Shown here piece by piece: positions 15,403 through 24,733 of a DNA stretch of 35,309 nucleotides. Origin of the DNA: an uncultured Clostridia bacterium. Its GTDB lineage: Bacteria > Bacillota > Clostridia > Christensenellales > Borkfalkiaceae. The DNA lies in assembly GCA_947629845.1 (NCBI GenBank), contig CANRFD010000001.1:1-35309 (forward strand), in the 5' to 3' direction. Below the pieces are notes generated by a model. That model saw only the letters and a list, made by a program, of their open reading frames with translations, was not told the DNA's origin and searched no databases. The position numbers and the translations under genes were made by a program. The first letter of the stretch is position 1. The number at the start of each line of letters is the position of its first letter.

Positions 15403-15493
15403 GCATTTTTTGCCCCTCGAAGCTATCGATCGCTTATATGGAATATAAGTAAAACTTATAGAATACTCCCCTCCCGTCCGCCAACAGCACATG

Positions 15494-15525
15494 AAAAACG
15501 CCCCGATGCATTGCGCACCGAGGCG
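15494..15525 (-). terminator. Terminator of the carbohydrate operon
   Basis: On the minus strand CGCCTCGGTGC and GCATCGGGGCG form an 11-bp stem (two G-T pairs) around a 5-base loop, followed by TTTTTC, about 20 bases after the GH31 stop. It ends the long operon that enters from the right edge. Confidence 0.88.
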
Positions 15526-15543
15526 GATCTCATGCCATGCGGC

Positions 15544-18066
15544 CTATCCGTCCGATCGTAAGATGAACTTCACCTCCGCGTCCTCTTCCGCCTGTACGGA
15601 GAAGGTGACGGCGGCGACGTCCGCGTCGGGTGCGGAGAGCCCGGTGTTCAGGGGGAAGCCTCCGTCGCGCCGCTTCACTTCAAAGGGCACGCCAACGCCG
15701 TTCACATACACGCACACGACGCGCCCCGCCCCCTTTACGAGGTGATATTTCACGGTGATCTCGCGGCGGGCAACGGCACGGGGGCCTGAAAACCGCCCTT
15801 CCGCCCCCTTGAAGCGCACGGCATAGGCATTCTCCCCGGGCAAATACTGCGCCGAATACCCGCTCTTTCTGAACTCCCCGAGCTTGTACGCCGTGGTCTC
15901 GCCGTCGTCCTCGTAGAGGTAGCCTTCGTCGCCGTCCGTCCCGGACGGGTAGAAGTCATAGACGAGTTTGGAGGGATCCTGCGCCTTGGTGGTCTGCGCC
16001 GCCCCGATGAGCGGGATGAGCGACCCGAGCCGCACAAAGAGGGGCATCGACCTGAGCCCGTACGCCTTTTTGATGACGCGCCTGCCCGCATAGACGGCGC
16101 CGTCGAATACGTCCAGCCACCTCCCCTCGGGAAGATAGACTTCGCGGGCGTTTCCCTCCCCCGTCTCCGCGGTATACAGCCCGAGAAAGGCTTCGCCGCC
16201 CGCCTGAAAGTAGAAGATCTCCAAGGTGTGTTCCACGCCGGGCTCGAGGTCGGCAAGCGCGTTGAGCGTCGCCGAGTGCATATTTTCATCCTTCAAAACG
16301 CATTTGCCGTCGAGGTAGACGGTCGCGCCGTCGTCGTTGCGTATGTACAGCCGTTCGGCGGCGTCGAGCACGATCTTGGTTCTGATCTTTGCCGAAAAGT
16401 CATAGACGGGAACGCCCTCCATAGGCGGTTCGTGGCGCAGATCCATGAACACGCTCTTCCAGACGGCGTGCGCGATGGGTTCGCCCTCCCACGCCCTGCC
16501 GCGGTAAAATTCCACCTCCACGGGCGCGGTGTAGTTTTTCTCGGCCAGCCGCTTGGGAACGGCCCCGCAGAGGGGCGCGATGAGAAGGTCTCTGCCGAGG
16601 AGATATTGGTTCCTGCACTTTGCCGCCCGCCTGTCATCGGGGTATTCGAGCGCAAGGGAACGGAACATGGGCACGCCCGTTTCGTACCCCTCCCGCGCGT
16701 TTGCGTACATGTAGGGCAGGAGGCGGTAGCGCAGCAGCGCGTATTCCCGCACGATGTCGAGCGTCTCTTCGTCATACAGCCACGGTTCGCGGTAGCGCTG
16801 CACGGAGTTGGTGCAGTGCGGGCGGAACACGGGCGAGAGCGTGCCGTATTGCATCCAGCGGATAAATTGCTCCTTGTCGGGATTGCCCGTGTGGCCGCCG
16901 CAGTCGGAATTCATATACCCGATACAGTTTTCCGAGCAGCGGACGAGGTTCTCCACCTCCTGCGCGAGCGAATAGGCGCAGCTGCCGATGTCCCCCGTCC
17001 ACTGGATGCCGTAGCGGTGGGAGGCGCTGTCCGCAATGCCGCGGTAGATGCCGTTGGAGATATCGACGACGTTCCCCATCACGACGGGGCGGCGGTAGAC
17101 CTGCGGATCGCCCGCGGCCTCCCTGTAAAAGCGCTCCGTGACGTCGTGATAGAGGTAGAGCCCCAGCGTCTCCCACTGCACGCTCTTGGTGGGCGAGACG
17201 AGGTGGGTGTGCCAATTCCTGTCGTACCACCACGTATCCAGCCCCATCTTCAGCAGCCTGCGCAGGTGCTTTTCGCGATAGGCGATCTCCCGGGGGGCGA
17301 ACACGCTTGCGCCGCGGACGGGTTCGGGGTGGTCGTTGAACATCACCTCGACGCCGCGGCCGTGCGCGAACGCGAGAAACTTCTTCATGTCGGGGAACAA
17401 GTTCCTGTTGATCTCGTAGCCCGTGCCGCTCTCGGCGACGCGCCAGTCGGTATCGATCACGAGATTGTCGAGCGGAACGCCGTATTTCTCGTAGTCAAAG
17501 ATGACCTGTTTGGCCTCTTTTTCGCTGTAAGCGTAGTATTTGGAGTTCCAGCCGCCGAGGGTGGCAAGGCGCACCAGCTCGCTCCTGCCCGTCAGGGCGA
17601 CGTAGAGGCGGCGGAGCTTTTTTGCGTCCCCGTCCGCAAAGATCAGGTAGAGATCCTTCACCCGCTCATAGATGCGGAAGTTCCCCTCCCTCGCCGCGGA
17701 ATAGCCGCCCGCGGGAACGAGGATGCGCGGACAGTCGGAGAGCGCAAAGACGGACGGCGTCCGCTGCGGCGGCGGAAGTTCGCCGCTGTTTTTGATGCGC
17801 TTGTAGCGGTAGACGGTCTTGCCGTCCCGCTCGACGCGGAGCCCGGAAAAGGCCTCCCCTTCGGGAAGATACACCGTATAGTCGCCTATACAGAGTACGT
17901 TTTCCTCGAGGGCGTAGTCGGGCGTCTCCCCCGCGAGGCCTGCGCGGTCGGGGATGAAGAAGGTGTTTTCGTCGCAAAATCCGCCGCGGAAGGCGTGTTC
18001 TATGCGCAAAACGTCCCGCCCCAAAAAACTTATACGGAAATTTCCGAAAAACAAGGTATTCTGCAT
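15544..18066 (-). CDS. Cytoplasmic GH31 glycoside hydrolase with PA14 insert
   Basis: This 840-residue retaining alpha-glycosidase of family GH31 is probably an alpha-glucosidase or alpha-xylosidase. It has an N-terminal beta-sandwich and a (beta/alpha)8 barrel (about 165-500), with the nucleophile Asp282 in GLDTWWYDRNW and acid/base Asp359 in QWTGDIGS. A PA14 domain follows (about 595-685, with IRNDDGATVYLDG), inserted before the proximal C-terminal sandwich at LPEGRWLDVFDG, and then a distal sandwich. The partial GH31 at the right edge has PA14 at the same place. There is no signal peptide, so it acts on imported oligosaccharides. Its ATG lies 1 base after the stop of the GH43 gene, with GGAG inside that gene's end, so the two are likely co-translated. 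It is the last gene of the operon. The exact substrate cannot be read from the sequence. Confidence 0.92.
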   Translation of the reverse strand: MQNTLFFGNFRISFLGRDVLRIEHAFRGGFCDENTFFIPDRAGLAGETPDYALEENVLCIGDYTVYLPEGEAFSGLRVERDGKTVYRYKRIKNSGELPPPQRTPSVFALSDCPRILVPAGGYSAAREGNFRIYERVKDLYLIFADGDAKKLRRLYVALTGRSELVRLATLGGWNSKYYAYSEKEAKQVIFDYEKYGVPLDNLVIDTDWRVAESGTGYEINRNLFPDMKKFLAFAHGRGVEVMFNDHPEPVRGASVFAPREIAYREKHLRRLLKMGLDTWWYDRNWHTHLVSPTKSVQWETLGLYLYHDVTERFYREAAGDPQVYRRPVVMGNVVDISNGIYRGIADSASHRYGIQWTGDIGSCAYSLAQEVENLVRCSENCIGYMNSDCGGHTGNPDKEQFIRWMQYGTLSPVFRPHCTNSVQRYREPWLYDEETLDIVREYALLRYRLLPYMYANAREGYETGVPMFRSLALEYPDDRRAAKCRNQYLLGRDLLIAPLCGAVPKRLAEKNYTAPVEVEFYRGRAWEGEPIAHAVWKSVFMDLRHEPPMEGVPVYDFSAKIRTKIVLDAAERLYIRNDDGATVYLDGKCVLKDENMHSATLNALADLEPGVEHTLEIFYFQAGGEAFLGLYTAETGEGNAREVYLPEGRWLDVFDGAVYAGRRVIKKAYGLRSMPLFVRLGSLIPLIGAAQTTKAQDPSKLVYDFYPSGTDGDEGYLYEDDGETTAYKLGEFRKSGYSAQYLPGENAYAVRFKGAEGRFSGPRAVARREITVKYHLVKGAGRVVCVYVNGVGVPFEVKRRDGGFPLNTGLSAPDADVAAVTFSVQAEEDAEVKFILRSDG

Positions 18067-18067
18067 A

Positions 18068-19027
18068 TCAATTTCTCTCCGCTTTGAGTACTTTTCCCTT
18101 CGCCGTCAGCGGGCAGATGCGCGCGGTGCGGCAATCGGGCAGCGACCTGTCTGCCGAATAGTCGCGGGCGTGGTATACGAGGTACAGCTTGCCGTCTTCC
18201 TCGATGACGCTGTTGTGCCCCGTCCCCTCCTCCTCGGAATTGCGGCACAGAAGGGGCGCGTAGATGTCTGCGGACGGCTGCTTTTCGAAGCGCAGCCTGC
18301 GGACGTCGTTCTCCCGCCCGTGGGCGTAGGCGTAGCCGAGGAAGTACTTCTCGTTCTGGTAGCAATTCCCCGAGTAGGTGACGTAGTGGTCGTCGCCGAC
18401 GCGGAAATAGAACGCGCCCTCGACGGTGTGCCAATTCTGCCCCTTTTTGAAGCGGTCGTACATGAAGATCTCCTCGTCGAGCGTGGGGACGACGATGGGC
18501 ACGGGCTTCCCCTCCGGGGTGAACATATCCAAAAGTTTGTCCGCCACAATATAGGTACCCGCACGCTCCGCCGTCCAATCGTTGACGGAGTAGAAGATGT
18601 AGTACGCTTCCCCGCTCTTCACGACGTGCGGGTCGATGGAGAAGGCGGGCAGAATGGTCTTGCGGTAGACGAAGGGGCCCTCGGGCGAAGAGCTCGTCGC
18701 AACTTTTATGGCCTGCTCGTGCATGTCCTCCGTGCCCGACGGTACCGACGAATAGTACATGTAGAATACGCCGTCCCGTTCGATGACGCAGGGCGCCCAA
18801 AATTCCGTCATGCCCGCTTCGGCGAGCGTTCTGCCGAGGTACTTCCAGCCGCCGAGCAGGCGGTCGGAGGTAAACGTTTCCACCCCGCAGATGCCCGTCG
18901 CGTAGATGTAGTATTTTCCGTTTGCCTTTAAGATGTAGGGATCGCCCTGCGATGCGGGCGCGCCCTCTTCGGGGTGAATGAGTTTCATGGCCGAATAAAG
19001 ATGTGCGCCGCGATGACTGCGGCGCAC
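18068..19027 (-). CDS. Cytoplasmic GH43 glycoside hydrolase
   Basis: This 319-residue enzyme has the five-bladed beta-propeller of family GH43, which acts with inversion on arabinofuranosides, xylosides or related beta-linked sugars. The three acidic residues are visible: Asp29 in QGDPYIL, Asp132 in SIDPHVV and Glu203 in HTVEGAF. There is no signal peptide or accessory domain, so it is an intracellular exo-acting trimming enzyme for imported oligosaccharides. The start is a GTG at 19027 with AAAAAGGAG five bases upstream. ATG at 18988 is in frame but has no ribosome site, although the fold would tolerate it. The first 25 bases of the frame can form a strong hairpin. It is followed almost without gap by the GH31 gene. 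Confidence 0.9.
   Translation of the reverse strand: MRRSHRGAHLYSAMKLIHPEEGAPASQGDPYILKANGKYYIYATGICGVETFTSDRLLGGWKYLGRTLAEAGMTEFWAPCVIERDGVFYMYYSSVPSGTEDMHEQAIKVATSSSPEGPFVYRKTILPAFSIDPHVVKSGEAYYIFYSVNDWTAERAGTYIVADKLLDMFTPEGKPVPIVVPTLDEEIFMYDRFKKGQNWHTVEGAFYFRVGDDHYVTYSGNCYQNEKYFLGYAYAHGRENDVRRLRFEKQPSADIYAPLLCRNSEEEGTGHNSVIEEDGKLYLVYHARDYSADRSLPDCRTARICPLTAKGKVLKAERN
19003..19027 (-). promoter_or_regulatory. Hairpin at the GH43 start codon
   Basis: GTGCGCCGC and GCGGCGCAC form a perfect 9-bp GC-rich stem around a 7-base loop, and the first three bases are the GTG start codon. The ribosome site stays outside. No U-tract follows, so it is not a clear terminator. It could damp translation of GH43 or protect the upstream mRNA. 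Confidence 0.6.
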
Positions 19028-19039
19028 ACGTTCTCCTTT

Positions 19040-22000
19040 TTAATCTTGCTTTGCCGCGTATTCGCCCGACGTGTAGATACCCGTACCGTCCACACAGGCG
19101 GGGTTGTTGTTGATGTGCTCGCCCTTCGGCATCCACCACGCGTCGCCGTCGCCGAGCTGCGCATTGTTGATGCCGTCGTTGTTGGTTTTCCATGCCACGC
19201 CGACCTGTATCATGCCGTTGCGGATCATGTAGTCGTATTCAAGGAACACCTCGTTGGGGATGAACACCTCGATGATCGTGTGCTCGGTCGCCTGGTTGTG
19301 CCCTTCCACCTTCTCGTGCACGAGCTTTGCCTGCATGCCCTCGGCGCTCACCGCACAGCCGTCTGCCGTGGCGTTCACCCAGAACTGGCGGGGCATCTTG
19401 TTGCCTTCGCCGCCCCAGTTCCTGCCGATGCGGAGCTCGAGGTTGGTATTGTCGTACCATATGCCCCCATTGGTGGTGAATTTTTCATGGTAGGCCTCCG
19501 CCGCGAGATAGAGCCCCTTATCGGTGAGCTTGCCGTAGAAGGTCACGCTCTTGCCGTCGTACAAGTCGGTGCCCTTGATGCCGAGGGTGTGAAGTTCGCC
19601 CCAGTCGGAAAGGCTTCCGTCCACCGTGATGCTGTTGTCGTCCTTGGCAGCGCTCTCCGCGCCGAACTTCCAGCCGGGATGCTCATACTCTTCGTTCAAA
19701 ACCAGCCCGTCGCCCGTGAGATAGGCAAACATGTTGGGATCGTCGGGCCATACACCGTAAGGCGTGTACCACGCGTCGCCCTCGAAGCCGACGCCGCCGC
19801 CGTTGATCGACTCGTCGCCGCCCGCCGACTTGACCGCAAGCCCGATGCGGACGACGCCGTTCTGCCTGTACTGGTCGATGATCGCATTGGGATAGAACAC
19901 TTCGAACACGCTGCAATACTTCGCCGCGTCGCCGCCGCTGTTATTTGTGAATTTGGCGGTCGCCCCGCTGAAATCCGTGCCGTTGTTCGAGCCCATCGTC
20001 GGCGTATCTATCGAAATCGCGTCTTTGAGATAGACGTAGAACTGCGCATTCGCGAAGTGGATCTCGAAGTTGGTGTTATCCCACCAATTCGTCTGCCCGA
20101 ACTTGGGATCGTTGTTGTGGTAGTACTCCACCGCGAGATAGATGCCGTCGCTGCGGAGCACGCCGTACCACGTCGCCTTTCTGCCGTCGGAGTAGCTGTG
20201 CGCGGAGAGCGTCTTGCTGTTGAGAGTCTTCCAATCGTCTACCCTGCCGTTGACGGTGAGATGCGCGCCCCAGTGCGCCGTGAGCGTAACATTCTCTGCG
20301 GGCATCTCGAACTTCTCCCCGCCGCCGTACACTCTGTCGTTGTAGTCCCAGCCGACGAGGTCGAAGCCCGTTCTCTCGGGAACTTCCGTGGTGACGACGA
20401 CGCTCTCGCCTTCAATATACTTCCTGCCCTCGGGCGGCGTGCCCTCGGCCTCGCCGAGCGAATAGGTGAGCGTATATTCCTTCGCCCAGACTGCGGTGAG
20501 CGTGATATCCTCTTCGCCGATGTCGCCTGTGCCCCCGGCCTCGTATGTCGTCTCGCCGTCGCTCCAACCCATGAAGCGGTAGCCTTCGCGGGCAAGGTCG
20601 CCCTTTTCCGCCACGGGGAATTCTTCGCCGGGCGCGTATTCGGCGTCGTCGACGGGAACTTCGCCCGTCACTTCGCCCTCGCCCTTCGCGTAGGTCACAT
20701 GGTAAGTGCCCGTCGCGTCGTTGGAGATCCAGATCGCCGTCATGGTGACGCCCTCCTCGGGCATGGTGTACGTGGCGCCCGCGCGATAGCGGTGCTCGCC
20801 GTCGTACCAGCTCAAAAGGCGGTAGCCATCCCGCGTGAAGGTGCATGCGGGAAGCTCTACAGTGTCGCCGCAGAATACGGTCAAAGGCTCCATCGTGCCC
20901 GAGCCGCCCTCGCCGGCATCGAATGTGATCTGATACTCGGCGCCGATGCCCTTTGCGACCACAGGCAGATGATTCTCCCTGGGGCTGCCGTCAAACGACC
21001 ACCAGTTGGTGCCGCCGAGCAGGTTTTCCGCAGAGGTGTCGCCGGAGGGCTTGAACGCAAACCCGACGGCAACAGGATCGCCCGCCTTGAAGCCGTCCCT
21101 CGTCAGGGAGGCGAAGGGAACGAAGATCTCGCCCACCGTATCGTACTCTCTGTTCTCGTCGCGCACGGTGATCATCACGGCGTCCATGTAGCCGCTCGTG
21201 CCGAACGATGTGAGCGCATAGTGATCCTTCTCCTCGGAGCCGTTGATGAAGAACTCGATGTTGGTGTTCTGCCACCAGCCGCTGCGGGCAAGGCTCGGGT
21301 CCTCGTCCCACTTGGCTGCGGGCGGATTGACGAGGTGGTGCACCTCGTAGGCCATATACAGGCCGTCCGTCCCGTAGAAGGCGCGAACCTTCATGCTGTT
21401 GCCGTTGGGGTCGTCGGTAAATTTGAAGTGCCTGTTCACCTCGTCGTTCTTCCAGTCGGAGAGGTCGCCGTCGATCTTCACGTCCTTGGCGGTGAACTTT
21501 TCGACCTCCGTCTTTACCTTTGCGGCGTCCGTCTCATATTCGTTGTTCTTGAACGTCGCCATCGTGTTGAAGCACATAAACCCGGGAACGGCGCCCTCCG
21601 CCGCAGCGAAGCCGTGCACCGTCTTTACGAGCGTGCCGTCGAGCACGAAGTAGAGATCGCCTTGGTAGTAGATGGTCTCCATCTTGATGCTGCCGTAACC
21701 ACCGATGGCGGTGCTGCCCCAGTGCCCGCCCATGGAGGTGGAGGCGTTGCTGTTCCACATCCAGTTGGTGGCGTCCTTGGTGGTGATCTCGGCGTGCACG
21801 GTGCCGAAGTTGGTGCCGTTTCTGTTCGCCGCGTCGATATGGAAGGACTGCAGCTCCTTCACCGACTTATTCACAAGCCCGAACTTGGGGTAATTGTCGC
21901 CTCCGAGGAAGGCATTGCCGTTGGGCAGAAGTTCGACCGTAGACTTGAGATAGTACGCCTTCTGCGGCGTATGGTCGAAGTAATAGAACTCGTTGCCCTC

Positions 22001-22801
22001 GCCCTCTTGCTCGATCGCCTTCGACGAAGTTGTAAAGCCCGCCGTGTGCGTCTGCATGCCGTTCTCGTCCACGACGTACCACGTCGCGGGGGCGTTGAGA
22101 TCGCAGCCGAGCATCATCGTCCATGTGGAGCGCTGCTCGTTCATGGGGTTGGCAAGGGTGTTGAAGGAGGGCGCACAGACGACCTTCCCCTCCTTGGGTT
22201 TTCCCTCGAGCCCGATGGAGGTATAGGGCAGGTACAGCTCGACGGAGTACCCCTCCGTGTCGCCGTTCAGCGTGCCGTTCACGTGCACCGCGCCCATGCT
22301 CGGGATGTACTTCTTGGAGTAGGAGTACCCGTCCCCCGAGCGGAAGCCCACCCACTGGTCGGGCGTGCCGTTGGCGCCGAGGCGGAGCTGCACGACGTTG
22401 CTGTTGAGCCGCTCCGTGCCGTAAGGCGCGACCTGTATCTCCACGCTCGTATTGTTGAATACGTCGTGGCTCGGGTTGTAGTTGACGTGCTCGTCGTCAG
22501 AGACGAACCCGAAGAACACTCCCTCTTCGCCCATGTGGGCGTACACCTTCATGTTGACGTCGTTCACGTCGGAGAAGTCGAGGTGCCCTTCGCCGTATTC
22601 CGACGTATTCACGAGGCCGTCCAACTCGATGTTCTCATCGGGATATTCGAGGGCGCGCCAGTCCTTTTCGCTCGTGCCTCCGTGGTTGTAGGTGTATTCT
22701 TCGAAATGATAATCGCTGTTCGAGCACCCGACGAGCCCCGCTGCGGCAAGTCCTGCAGCGAGCACCGCTGCGCCCGCGATGATCCATGACTTCTTTTTCA
22801 T
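19040..22801 (-). CDS. Large surface lipoprotein with four CBM9/DOMON-like domains and three B-repeats
   Basis: This 1253-residue lipoprotein has a signal peptide ending in lipobox LVGC (Cys26). Domains in order: CBM9/DOMON-like 1 (about 55-245); a beta-rich region (280-427) ending in a possible jelly-roll; CBM9-like 2 (435-618); three InlB/Flg_new B-repeats (623-691, 699-772, 776-844; for example GYRFMGWSDGETTYEAGG); CBM9-like 3 (847-1045); CBM9-like 4 (1055-1245). The CBM9-like copies share a VDGSLSDW-type opening and a WYDNTNLEL motif. No catalytic domain is evident. It probably holds glycan at the cell surface for the neighbouring GH43 lipoprotein and importer; this is inference. TAAGGAGG overlapping the preceding stop serves as its ribosome site, so translation is coupled. 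It has no gene symbol I know. Confidence 0.88.
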   Translation of the reverse strand: MKKKSWIIAGAAVLAAGLAAAGLVGCSNSDYHFEEYTYNHGGTSEKDWRALEYPDENIELDGLVNTSEYGEGHLDFSDVNDVNMKVYAHMGEEGVFFGFVSDDEHVNYNPSHDVFNNTSVEIQVAPYGTERLNSNVVQLRLGANGTPDQWVGFRSGDGYSYSKKYIPSMGAVHVNGTLNGDTEGYSVELYLPYTSIGLEGKPKEGKVVCAPSFNTLANPMNEQRSTWTMMLGCDLNAPATWYVVDENGMQTHTAGFTTSSKAIEQEGEGNEFYYFDHTPQKAYYLKSTVELLPNGNAFLGGDNYPKFGLVNKSVKELQSFHIDAANRNGTNFGTVHAEITTKDATNWMWNSNASTSMGGHWGSTAIGGYGSIKMETIYYQGDLYFVLDGTLVKTVHGFAAAEGAVPGFMCFNTMATFKNNEYETDAAKVKTEVEKFTAKDVKIDGDLSDWKNDEVNRHFKFTDDPNGNSMKVRAFYGTDGLYMAYEVHHLVNPPAAKWDEDPSLARSGWWQNTNIEFFINGSEEKDHYALTSFGTSGYMDAVMITVRDENREYDTVGEIFVPFASLTRDGFKAGDPVAVGFAFKPSGDTSAENLLGGTNWWSFDGSPRENHLPVVAKGIGAEYQITFDAGEGGSGTMEPLTVFCGDTVELPACTFTRDGYRLLSWYDGEHRYRAGATYTMPEEGVTMTAIWISNDATGTYHVTYAKGEGEVTGEVPVDDAEYAPGEEFPVAEKGDLAREGYRFMGWSDGETTYEAGGTGDIGEEDITLTAVWAKEYTLTYSLGEAEGTPPEGRKYIEGESVVVTTEVPERTGFDLVGWDYNDRVYGGGEKFEMPAENVTLTAHWGAHLTVNGRVDDWKTLNSKTLSAHSYSDGRKATWYGVLRSDGIYLAVEYYHNNDPKFGQTNWWDNTNFEIHFANAQFYVYLKDAISIDTPTMGSNNGTDFSGATAKFTNNSGGDAAKYCSVFEVFYPNAIIDQYRQNGVVRIGLAVKSAGGDESINGGGVGFEGDAWYTPYGVWPDDPNMFAYLTGDGLVLNEEYEHPGWKFGAESAAKDDNSITVDGSLSDWGELHTLGIKGTDLYDGKSVTFYGKLTDKGLYLAAEAYHEKFTTNGGIWYDNTNLELRIGRNWGGEGNKMPRQFWVNATADGCAVSAEGMQAKLVHEKVEGHNQATEHTIIEVFIPNEVFLEYDYMIRNGMIQVGVAWKTNNDGINNAQLGDGDAWWMPKGEHINNNPACVDGTGIYTSGEYAAKQD

Positions 22802-22813
22802 CGTTCTCCCTCC

Positions 22814-24718
22814 TTATTTCCCGAGCACCATGATCTCCGAAAGCGCGCGTTCGTAGTTCACCTTCGGCAGCGTGATGCGGATGGTCTTTACGAGCATGGG
22901 CTTAAATTCGATGGCGAACGTTCCGCCCGAGACGTAATATTCCTCGCCGGGGTAGTACTTGTTGTAGTCGTATTCCAATTTTTCGGTATACGCCGTGCCC
23001 GTCGTCTCGCCGTCCTTGAAGTCGAACTCCACCTTGGCGATCTCGGCAACGGAGAGGTCGTAGCTGTAGCTGTTGGCGATGAAGAGCGCCGAGATCTCCC
23101 TGTAGTCCTCGAACTCGAGGGTGATGGTCGTCTCGCTCATGGTCAGCCCGAACTCATGGATATAGCTCACGTCGTCGTGGATCTTGATGATGCCGTCGTT
23201 GAGATATTTCACGTCGCTGCCCTCTCCCGCGGCCGAGCACGAGATGGCGGCGTCCTTTGCGATGTTCTTCCACTCCGCCGTCGTCAGCGGCATGTGCGAG
23301 AAGGTGGGGCCGTTGGCGTGGGGCACTTCCAGCCCCTGCTCGTTGGCCGTCCAAACGATCTCGTCGAAGGCGATGGCACGCTCGCCGCCGCCCAATCTGC
23401 GGTCGGTATGCGCATGGTATACGACGTATGTGGAACCGTTGGCGTTCACGAAACTGTGATGCCCCGTGCCGCTCGCCCACATGCCGCCGCTGTACAGCAG
23501 CCAGCCGCCCTCCTCCAAAGCCAGCTTTTTGAAGGGCCCCATCGGGCTGTCGCCCACGGCGACGCGCACCGAATAGGCGACCTGCGTGTAGCTGTTCGCG
23601 GAGTACATGAGATAGTACTTGCTGCCGTGCTTCACCATGAAGGGCGCCTCGTTGACGTTGCCCTCGTTGAGATCGGCGGCCGCCCCGCCGAGCTTGGTCT
23701 GGTTGGGATAGGTCAGCTTCTTCATCTGCGTGTAGTCGGGCGTCCAGTCGTCGTTCATCTTGATGACGCCGATCGACGACCTGCTGTGGTTCTCCCCGAG
23801 GTCCTGCACGAAGTAGAGATACTTTTCGCCGTTTTCATCGATGAACGGGCTGGCGTCGATGACCTTCATGTAGCCGCCCTCGCCCATCTCGTCCTGCGCT
23901 ACCCGCTGCGTCGCATGGCCGCTGTCGAGCATGAGATCGCCCTTCTTAAGGAGGGGTTCGCCTAGCTGCCAGCTCGGGTCGATCTCCGCGTCCGCGGGCA
24001 CCTTGGAGAAGTCGAGAAGGGGCATAAACACCTTGAGCTTGCCCTGATAGTCGCTCGGGTTGCTCGCGTCGGGATTATTGAAGTTGCCGAAGGCCTTCTT
24101 CGCCGCCTCGTCGTCCGTGACGGGCGCCCACTGCGCCTTCTCTTCCGCGGTGCCGTTGTCGTACTTCCACTTTGCGTACTGAATAAACGGCCCCTGCGGG
24201 TCCTCGCTCACCGCGACGTCGATGTAGAAGGAGAGCCCTCTGAAGAGGTACGCCGCGTTGTAGAACATGAGATAGAGCCCGAGATCTTCGTCGTAGATGA
24301 CTTCGGGTGCCCAGTAGTTGGACGTCGAGAAGGCGGAATACGTCACATCGCCCTCCACATACATGGTGGGATTGTAGGCGACGCCCATGCACTCCCAGTC
24401 GTTGAGATTTTTGCTGCGATAGGCAAGATAGCCCGTGGCGCCGATGGGGTCGGACGTATTGTACATGTAGTAATAGCCCTTCTCCTCCCCTTCCGTCACA
24501 TAGATGGCGGAGGGGTCTGCGCCCTTGACTTTTAAGTCGTTCTGATAGACGGTGCCGTGGTTATAGTCCTCTTCGGTGACATTGCCGTAGTCGTCGGCTT
24601 GGCTCTCGTAGTAGTGATAGGCCAGCGGGATGTTGTTTCCCCCGCAGCCCGTCACCATGCCTAAGGCGAGCCCCGAGACGAGCACCGTCCCCAAAAGGTA
24701 TGCGATCGGTCTTTTCAT
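22814..24718 (-). CDS. Surface GH43-type glycoside hydrolase lipoprotein
   Basis: This 634-residue protein has a signal peptide with lipobox MVTGC (Cys25), then a GH43-type beta-propeller (about 60-480) and a C-terminal discoidin-like beta-sandwich (about 485-634). Candidate catalytic residues are Asp68 in GADPSAIYV, Asp288 in VIDASPFID and Glu357 in NEAPFMV. Loops near 180-270 are longer than in minimal GH43 enzymes. Anchored outside, it would attack the polymer or long oligosaccharides before import. AAGGAGG precedes the ATG. It lies directly downstream of the permease genes, so surface hydrolysis and uptake are co-expressed. Arabinan, arabinoxylan or a related glycan are possible substrates; none is proven. 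Confidence 0.87.
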   Translation of the reverse strand: MKRPIAYLLGTVLVSGLALGMVTGCGGNNIPLAYHYYESQADDYGNVTEEDYNHGTVYQNDLKVKGADPSAIYVTEGEEKGYYYMYNTSDPIGATGYLAYRSKNLNDWECMGVAYNPTMYVEGDVTYSAFSTSNYWAPEVIYDEDLGLYLMFYNAAYLFRGLSFYIDVAVSEDPQGPFIQYAKWKYDNGTAEEKAQWAPVTDDEAAKKAFGNFNNPDASNPSDYQGKLKVFMPLLDFSKVPADAEIDPSWQLGEPLLKKGDLMLDSGHATQRVAQDEMGEGGYMKVIDASPFIDENGEKYLYFVQDLGENHSRSSIGVIKMNDDWTPDYTQMKKLTYPNQTKLGGAAADLNEGNVNEAPFMVKHGSKYYLMYSANSYTQVAYSVRVAVGDSPMGPFKKLALEEGGWLLYSGGMWASGTGHHSFVNANGSTYVVYHAHTDRRLGGGERAIAFDEIVWTANEQGLEVPHANGPTFSHMPLTTAEWKNIAKDAAISCSAAGEGSDVKYLNDGIIKIHDDVSYIHEFGLTMSETTITLEFEDYREISALFIANSYSYDLSVAEIAKVEFDFKDGETTGTAYTEKLEYDYNKYYPGEEYYVSGGTFAIEFKPMLVKTIRITLPKVNYERALSEIMVLGK

Positions 24719-24733
24719 CTCTCTCCTCCTTGA

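Noticed and set aside
15322..15492. N-terminal extension of glutamate dehydrogenase
   Set aside because: The extension runs through the TTGCAA-N17-TATAAT promoter and has no similarity to the family.
18974..22789. Very long plus-strand open frame opposite the 1253-residue lipoprotein gene
   Set aside because: It is antisense to a gene with signal peptide, lipobox and clear domains. Its translation has no recognisable domain; high GC and codon bias keep the mirror frame open.
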